Source: Paenibacillus lignilyticus
Lineage (GTDB): Bacteria > Bacillota > Bacilli > Paenibacillales > Paenibacillaceae
Length of the DNA: 64,000 nt
Reading direction: 5' to 3'
Assembly (NCBI RefSeq): GCF_017942085.1
Contig: NZ_JAGKSP010000002.1
Coordinates: 434,001-498,000, forward strand
Shown here: piece after piece, positions 58,554-64,000 of the stretch
How the letters are laid out: every line of letters begins with the position of its first letter
Position numbering within the stretch: the stretch's first letter is position 1
Notes under the pieces: generated by a model
What the model was told of the DNA's origin: nothing
Database searches by the model: none
Seen by the model: the letters and a program-made list of their open reading frames with translations, nothing else
Translations under genes and position numbers: made by a program

Positions 58554-61500
58554 TTATTTGATCACTTGCAGGGCGGACATGATGACCTTGACGGCCTCAG
58601 CCCGCGTCGAGATCGCATCCGGCACGAAATTACCGTCGCCGCGACCTTCGATGATGCCTTGCTGCTTTAACTGCTCCGCCAGGCTGCGCGCCCAAGTCGG
58701 AATCGAAGCGGCATCGGCGAATGTCGACGTCGTGCCGTCAGCAACCAGCCCCATCGCTCTCGCGAGCAAAGCGATCATCTCAGCCCGGCTCAGCGGCTGG
58801 TTAGGACGGAACGTATTGTCGTTGTAGCCGGTTACGACACCGGCTTTAATCGCCTTGCCTACCGTGTCTGTCATCCAACCCGGGGCATTCGCCAAATCCT
58901 TGAACGGCAGCGCCGCGCCGGCATCCCCATAGCCCATCGCCCTGACGAGGACGGCCAGGAACTCGACTCGCGTAATCGCTTGGTTTGGCTTAAAGGAGCC
59001 GTCCGGGAAACCATTGATCAGACCGCTGTCGACAGCTTGTTGAATGAAACCCTTCGCCCAGCTTTCCTTAACGTCGCCGAAGATCTGGTCGACCGGCTTC
59101 GAAGGGGTAGGATCGCTTGTCACCGGCGGTTCCACAGGCGGATTGGCCGGCTCTTCCGGCTTGCTCGGCTGCTGCGGAGTTGTCGGTGACGTTGGTTCGC
59201 TTGGATGCCCCGGGCCAGGCGGTTTGATGGACACTGTAACGGTCGCCTTCGTGGATGTTCCCTTACCGTCACTGACTTGATACGTGAATGTATCCGTCGA
59301 TTCCGTCTGAACGTCAGCCGAAGGGGTATAGACCGCTTTGCCGACCGCTGGATCCGCGATGACGGCGTTGCCTTTGGTTCCGTTATCAACGATTGCGTAA
59401 GTCAACGGATCTCCGTCCGCGTCCGTACCCTTCAGCGTCACGTCGATGGCGACGCCTGTCGTCGTATTGACTGCGATGTTCTCCGCGACCGGCAGATGGT
59501 TACCCGGCTTGATCGTGATGGTCACCGTAGCCGTGTTCGAGTCCATGTGACCATCGTTAACTTTAAACGTGAAATGGTCCGTTCCCGATACGCCGGCTTG
59601 CGGTGTATATGTGAAGCTTCCCGTCGCCGGGTCGACAATAGCCGCAGAACCCTTTTCGCCATTCGTGACGATGGTATATGTCAGCGTGTCGCCTTCGTCC
59701 GGATCAGCCGCGGACAGCGTGACGTCCGTAAGCGCTGCGTCCTGGTTCGTCTCGAAGCTGCCATCCTCCGCCACAGGCGCGGTATTCGTAGGCGCTTCTT
59801 CGTTAATCGTAATCGTCACCGTCGTCTCAGCCGACGTCAGTTTTCCGTCGCTTGCCGTGAACGTGAAGCTGTCCGTTCCCGGCTGCGCGCCTTCGTTAGT
59901 CACATACGTGAATGTGCCATTCGCCGGGTCCGTTACGGTTGCGACGCCTTTCGTCCCTTGGGTCGCAATTTGGTACGTCAACTGGTCGCCATTCGCGTCA
60001 GCAGCGGAAAGCACGCCGTCCACCGGATGACCGACAGTCGTCGTATACGAGCCCACCTGGCCGACCGGCGCTTGATTCGCCTCGACGGTAACCGTCGTAT
60101 GGATCTCCAGGTTGCCGAAGGAAACGGTCACGACCGCTTGTCCCGGCTTAACAGCCGTCAGTTTGCCATTATTGTCGACCGAGGCCGTACTCGGGTCACT
60201 GCTTTCGAACACCAGCTTGCCTGTTGCGGACAACGCCAGCGTCGTCTTGTCGATGTAAGTGCCGTTCACATTAAGAACGGCCGTTTGGCTCTCCAGCAGC
60301 TTCGGATTCGGCTGCTCGAAGCTCATGCTTTGCGGTACGTTCACGCCATCCGTCACCCAGATCGGGTTCGAGAACGCGAATTTGCCGCCGGTGCCTTCGA
60401 GTTCCATCCGGTAGAAGTCACCGGGCACAGCGTTATCCTGCACCGTTTGCGTCCAGCTCGTACCGGTCAGTGACTTGAACTCTTGCACTACCGTTCCGTT
60501 CTTGATTAGACGTGCGGCAGTTAACCCGCCCGGTGCGGATCCGCTGAGCGTAATCGTCGCCTCGCCTCCGGCTGGGTCAACGGTGACGTCGGAACCGATC
60601 GGTTTGTCATTAACGGTGATGGCAAGGTCGATGTCTCCGTTCGTTCCATACAGCATGCCGGAACGAATCGCTTTGTAGACGTCTTCTTTGGACAGCTTGT
60701 CCATGTACGCTTTGATATGCGGATCGCCGACCTTGCCCGGGTTATGGGCATCGGAGTTGGCAAGCCCGATGATATGCCTGCCTTGCTTGTTCAATTCATC
60801 CCACTTGGCGAACGCCTGGGCGTTAACCGTATGCTTCGGCGGATAGAAGCCGTTCCAGACCTCGATGCCGTTGTAATTTTTGACGCTCCAGTCTTCCCAT
60901 TCCAGGCCCGGATAGTACGGATGGGCAATGAAATGCATCCCTTGGCCGTCGTTGTTTGCGCGTGTCTCATTAATATAATCCTGCGTCGGCTGCGCCCAGT
61001 TAATGAGGCTCGAGATATCGTACGCGAGCGAGTGCCCGGTGCCCGTCGTCACTTCCTCGCCGAGCAGCTCAACGAAGTCGGGACGGTTCTCCTTCAGAAC
61101 ATCGTCCTTCTGCTTAATGGAGTTATGATCCGTTGCCGTCAGGAAGTCCAATCCTTTGTTGCGCGCGACCGTTGCGTTGTCATTGATTGAACCGCTGCCG
61201 TCGCTGTATCGGCTGTGCGTGTGGTTGTCGCCGGCATACCAGCCGGGACCATTCACGAAGACCTGCTCGGTCTTGACGGTATACGCCGCGCCGTCCTTGT
61301 CGATGTCGACCTCCAGGTTGCCGTGCCCACCGCTGCTTGCGCTCAGGTTCCACGATACGGACTGAGCGCCATGCGCCGGGATGTCCGGGATCGGCTGCGC
61401 CAGCACGTCCGTAGTCGTGAGGTTCGCCGGCAGCTTCAGGTTAACGGCAAGGCCGGACACCGGTTGCTCCGATTCGTTCGTCACCGTCAGCGTCGCTGTG

Positions 61501-63494
61501 AACGTATCGCCCGTCTCCAGATTGTTCTTATCTGTCGCAAGGTCCATGCGAATGCCCGTCTGCTCGCTGATCAGATCGTCGTAGACGTTGTTCATCGCTG
61601 TGCTCTTGTCCACGAGCCCTTCCGTGCCTACCGCTACGAGATGGCGAAGCATGCGGAACTCACCGCCGGCCGGAACCGTGATTTGCTTCTCGCTTATGAC
61701 GTAGGTGTTGTTACCGAAGACTGTGAAGCCGCTGAAGCTGCTGTCATAAATAATGCCGTATTCCTGTCCGGACGTGCCGTATTGGGCGAACCAAGGAGAG
61801 GACGGCGTATAGGTGTCCAGCGTAGGCAATTGACCAACGCCCGGCACATACGAGATCGTGCCCGGTCCATCATGATCGAGCGCATCGCCGGCAAAAGCCG
61901 TCAGGTCCGTACCGGTCGTGTTCTTGAACACGGTCTCGGCATCGATCCATTGTTTGCCCGCTTTGACGGAATAGGTCGTCTCCACCTCAATGCCCGGCAC
62001 CTCGGAGTACGTGCCCTTCACCTTGACGGACGCTTCATCCGGCGTGACGCTGCCCACGTCCACGCTCGTCGACGTGACCGTCTCGACGTCCCACGGGTTA
62101 GTAGTCGGCATGGCGCCCTTCCGCAGGTACGGCAGGTTTATCCAGTCCAGATCATCCTCCATGCCCTGCACGGTAAAATCCAATGGACGGCCGACCGAGT
62201 TTTTCAACTGCGAGTCGACGGTCGTCTTCGCAATCGCCATGGCAACCTTCGAGTTCTGCAGGACGATGTCATCCATGGAACCTTCAGACATCGGCCCGAG
62301 AAGGTGAACACCGGTTCCCGCGCTGACGGAAATTGGCTTCATCGCATAGTCCATCGGATATTGTATCGTCGAATCGGACGTGATTTCCACAGAGCTGGAC
62401 TTCGCTTCGTAGCCCGGTCTTGAGGCCGTCAGCGTATACGTATTAGCCGGTAGATATAATTCATACTTACCCGCGGAATCCGTTGTCACGGTACCGGCCA
62501 CTTGCGCGTTGATGTTCTTAGCGACAAGCGTCACGCCTTTAATGCCGTTGCCCGTCGTCGTGTCCGTCATCGTGCCGCTGACCTTGCTGTAGTCGGGCAC
62601 GGCGGGATCAAGCACGGATAGCTCTTTAGCGTACGCGGAGAAATTATCGTACGCGTTGCCGCGCTCGGATGGAATTTCCGTCATGTGATACCACGTGATC
62701 TGCTTGCTCTCACCGGCTTTCATACTGGCGTCAAACCAGGCACCGAAATAGATATCGTTGCCGTGAATCCCTGTCGGCTGGTTGTCCAGCCATGCGATAG
62801 CATGGGCCGGCTCGCCCGAGGAGGTATCTGTACCGTCATAAATATAGTTTTCGCTCCAACCGGAGGTCCGCAGGCCCGGATACCAGCCAATCCCCGGCGC
62901 ATAGGAAACCTGTGCACCCGGCACGTCGGGATCAAGCGAATAAAGGAAATAACCCGCGAAATCCTTCGTGTCCGTGTTGTTCAGCGTCAGCGTCATTTTC
63001 ATTACCGGTGCGTTCGGGAGCATTTCGTATTTCACTGCGCTTTTGATTTTCGCATTACTATCCCACTGTCCCGACGCTACGATAGAGTCGCCGTCAACCG
63101 AGATATTGCTTAAATCCAGCTGCAAGCCCGTTTGGGCATACTTGTTGTTCATCGTCGGACTGAGAACGAGCTCCGCCCAGTCGAGCGTTTCTTTCATGTT
63201 GGCTTTCGGATCCTTGGAAACGAAATCGACGGGCCAGCCTTTCTTGAAAGAGCCTTGCGCATTGTTATTCCCGACTTTGTTGGAAATGACCGCGATAGCT
63301 TCGTCGTTCTGGACGTAGTAATACTTGTCACCGGCATTTACGTCCTTGCCGGTCGTCCCGTTCTCGTACGTAAAAGCCGGCGCTTCGGTCGATGTACCGG
63401 CGTTTCCTTCCAATGCGGCAAACGATTTGCCGTATGGCAGCATGCCAAAAAGTAGTGTTGCAGCAATTCCAGTATTAAGCCATTTCTTCCACAT
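58554..63494 (-). CDS. Giant secreted SLH-anchored PHP (CehA/McbA-like) metallohydrolase
   Basis: 1646 residues. A signal peptide (about 1-27) precedes a beta-rich region, a carboxypeptidase-regulatory-like module near 310-395 (GVTLVAKNINAQVAGTVTTD) and more beta-sandwich sequence. A PHP domain of the CehA/McbA group follows near 750-1000: DNHTHSRYSDGSGSIND, FLTATDHNSIKQ, ELLGEEVTTGTGHSLAYD, FIAHPYYPGLEWEDW and GLANSDAHNPGKVGDPH keep the metal ligands. Then come a BIG2-like domain, three cadherin/VCBS-like repeats of about 95 residues (1142-1425), a Pro-rich linker and three SLH repeats (1470-1646). PHP enzymes hydrolyse phosphoesters; a surface phosphodiesterase acting on teichoic acid, nucleic acid or phospholipid is plausible but unproven. 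Confidence 0.9.
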   Translation of the reverse strand: MWKKWLNTGIAATLLFGMLPYGKSFAALEGNAGTSTEAPAFTYENGTTGKDVNAGDKYYYVQNDEAIAVISNKVGNNNAQGSFKKGWPVDFVSKDPKANMKETLDWAELVLSPTMNNKYAQTGLQLDLSNISVDGDSIVASGQWDSNAKIKSAVKYEMLPNAPVMKMTLTLNNTDTKDFAGYFLYSLDPDVPGAQVSYAPGIGWYPGLRTSGWSENYIYDGTDTSSGEPAHAIAWLDNQPTGIHGNDIYFGAWFDASMKAGESKQITWYHMTEIPSERGNAYDNFSAYAKELSVLDPAVPDYSKVSGTMTDTTTGNGIKGVTLVAKNINAQVAGTVTTDSAGKYELYLPANTYTLTASRPGYEAKSSSVEITSDSTIQYPMDYAMKPISVSAGTGVHLLGPMSEGSMDDIVLQNSKVAMAIAKTTVDSQLKNSVGRPLDFTVQGMEDDLDWINLPYLRKGAMPTTNPWDVETVTSTSVDVGSVTPDEASVKVKGTYSEVPGIEVETTYSVKAGKQWIDAETVFKNTTGTDLTAFAGDALDHDGPGTISYVPGVGQLPTLDTYTPSSPWFAQYGTSGQEYGIIYDSSFSGFTVFGNNTYVISEKQITVPAGGEFRMLRHLVAVGTEGLVDKSTAMNNVYDDLISEQTGIRMDLATDKNNLETGDTFTATLTVTNESEQPVSGLAVNLKLPANLTTTDVLAQPIPDIPAHGAQSVSWNLSASSGGHGNLEVDIDKDGAAYTVKTEQVFVNGPGWYAGDNHTHSRYSDGSGSINDNATVARNKGLDFLTATDHNSIKQKDDVLKENRPDFVELLGEEVTTGTGHSLAYDISSLINWAQPTQDYINETRANNDGQGMHFIAHPYYPGLEWEDWSVKNYNGIEVWNGFYPPKHTVNAQAFAKWDELNKQGRHIIGLANSDAHNPGKVGDPHIKAYMDKLSKEDVYKAIRSGMLYGTNGDIDLAITVNDKPIGSDVTVDPAGGEATITLSGSAPGGLTAARLIKNGTVVQEFKSLTGTSWTQTVQDNAVPGDFYRMELEGTGGKFAFSNPIWVTDGVNVPQSMSFEQPNPKLLESQTAVLNVNGTYIDKTTLALSATGKLVFESSDPSTASVDNNGKLTAVKPGQAVVTVSFGNLEIHTTVTVEANQAPVGQVGSYTTTVGHPVDGVLSAADANGDQLTYQIATQGTKGVATVTDPANGTFTYVTNEGAQPGTDSFTFTASDGKLTSAETTVTITINEEAPTNTAPVAEDGSFETNQDAALTDVTLSAADPDEGDTLTYTIVTNGEKGSAAIVDPATGSFTYTPQAGVSGTDHFTFKVNDGHMDSNTATVTITIKPGNHLPVAENIAVNTTTGVAIDVTLKGTDADGDPLTYAIVDNGTKGNAVIADPAVGKAVYTPSADVQTESTDTFTYQVSDGKGTSTKATVTVSIKPPGPGHPSEPTSPTTPQQPSKPEEPANPPVEPPVTSDPTPSKPVDQIFGDVKESWAKGFIQQAVDSGLINGFPDGSFKPNQAITRVEFLAVLVRAMGYGDAGAALPFKDLANAPGWMTDTVGKAIKAGVVTGYNDNTFRPNQPLSRAEMIALLARAMGLVADGTTSTFADAASIPTWARSLAEQLKQQGIIEGRGDGNFVPDAISTRAEAVKVIMSALQVIK

Positions 63495-63769
63495 GAGATT
63501 GAATAAACTTCCTTCCCGGGTTTTGTCTTCTCTTCCTATCTCGCTTTATTCATCCTTATGTCTCTCTTGATCTTGTTTTCAACGGATAAAGCAAGATTCA
63601 TATTACTCGCGGTCTGTTAGACCGATGTTCGCAATACATGAAGTAATTGTTGCGGAAATGAAAGGAATCTATTGGTTAATTAATTCCATAACGACGTAGA
63701 ACCCACTAAGGGAGTGGATTACGAGGATAGTCGACCATGAAATGGAAGTATGGATATTTAGTAAATAAA
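63495..63769. other. Gap upstream of the PHP surface protein
   Basis: AT-rich, no supported gene. A short inverted pair GGAAT / AATTCC frames 63663-63687. Promoter elements could not be set with confidence. Confidence 0.3.
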
Positions 63770-63804
63770 AGGCCGTCCCCCGGTTGAATCCCGGGGGACG
63801 GCCT
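63770..63804 (-). terminator. Terminator of the gene cut off at the right edge
   Basis: A GC-rich stem AGGCCGTCCCCCGG / CCGGGGGACGGCCT around TTGAATC; on the minus strand it is followed by TTTTATTT. It lies 62 bp after the stop codon at 63867. Confidence 0.88.
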
Positions 63805-63866
63805 ATTTCTTCGCACGAAAAACGATGCATTCCTTACTTCATCATTGCTAATCCGATCACCCTAGC

Positions 63867-64000
63867 TCATTGGTTAGAGGCTTGGTTACTCTCGGTTTGC
63901 GGACCATAATAATAGGGATTTGCAGTAGCCGGCAGAGGACGATCCACCACATAAGTAGGATCTTTCTTCTGTTTCAAGAGTGCTGCAACGACCTCTTTAA
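63867..64000 (-). CDS. C-terminal end of a protein of unknown function (partial)
   Basis: Only 43 residues are inside the window: KEVVAALLKQKKDPTYVVDR, then PLPATANPYYYGPQTESNQA and SNQ. The tail is rich in Asn, Gln, Pro and Tyr and probably disordered. The frame stays open to the window edge, and a strong terminator follows. No family can be named from this piece. Confidence 0.5.
   Translation of the reverse strand, partial: KEVVAALLKQKKDPTYVVDRPLPATANPYYYGPQTESNQASNQ

Noticed and set aside
59205..62423. Long Arg/His-rich frames (422 and 402 codons) opposite the PHP surface protein gene
   Set aside because: Antisense shadows of a GC-rich coding region with no ribosome sites or family resemblance.

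Overview
The window looks like chromosome from a Gram-positive endospore former of the Paenibacillus/Cohnella type. The reasons are a GerA-type germinant-receptor operon, two giant exported proteins with C-terminal SLH (S-layer) triplets, strong AGGAGG-type ribosome sites, cre boxes, a xylose operon with a ROK repressor, and a YtxJ protein of the bacillithiol group. Genus is inferred, not proven. No rRNA, tRNA, CRISPR array, transposase or phage genes were seen.

Layout. 1-8.2 kb: a cut-off gene, a repeat-rich gap and a 2056-aa SLH-anchored GH42-like glycosidase. 8.2-12.5 kb: a small conserved protein, a DUF1835 protein, a PAS-HTH regulator and a chemoreceptor. 12.7-22.5 kb: xylAB (minus strand) and xylR (plus strand), separated by a 1838-aa choice-of-anchor-A/DUF11-repeat protein that has no signal peptide and a sigma-E-like -10 element. 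22.6-31 kb: a sugar-acid catabolic operon (L-rhamnonate dehydratase-like, MBL lactonase-like, SDR, zinc dehydrogenase), its GntR-LacI regulator and a secreted beta-helix protein, joined by shared AGTATACT-like sites and cre boxes; the set suggests use of a rhamnose-containing plant polysaccharide. 31.2-41.8 kb: an exonuclease, three MFS exporters with TetR and MarR partners, hydrolases, a YjgB-like protein behind a PHO-box-like array, YtxJ, and two gene remnants.

42-45.8 kb: germination operon in the order A-C-B with a possible sigma-G promoter. 45.9-47.3 kb: a broken siderophore permease, a free-methionine-sulfoxide reductase and a small membrane protein. 47.4-53.6 kb: an Lpl-type oligosaccharide ABC importer with a membrane-bound AraC regulator. 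53.8-57.2 kb: small proteins, an SPFH protein coupled to an Arc-like protein that lacks a normal start codon, and an SDR fragment. 57.2-63.5 kb: a split HupE-type metal transport pair and a 1646-aa SLH-anchored PHP (CehA/McbA-like) protein. A cut-off gene ends the window.

The most unusual signal lies between genes. Short repeats recur with a strict pitch of about 50 bp. Family A (about 27 bp, containing TCTAACGAATCGTA) occurs at three loci as two direct copies followed by two inverted copies, plus a degenerate pair and a single half-site. Two other families (GGTAACNGTTACC and GTAG...AGCTACTT) use the same pitch near 28.2-28.55 kb. I do not recognise this class of element.
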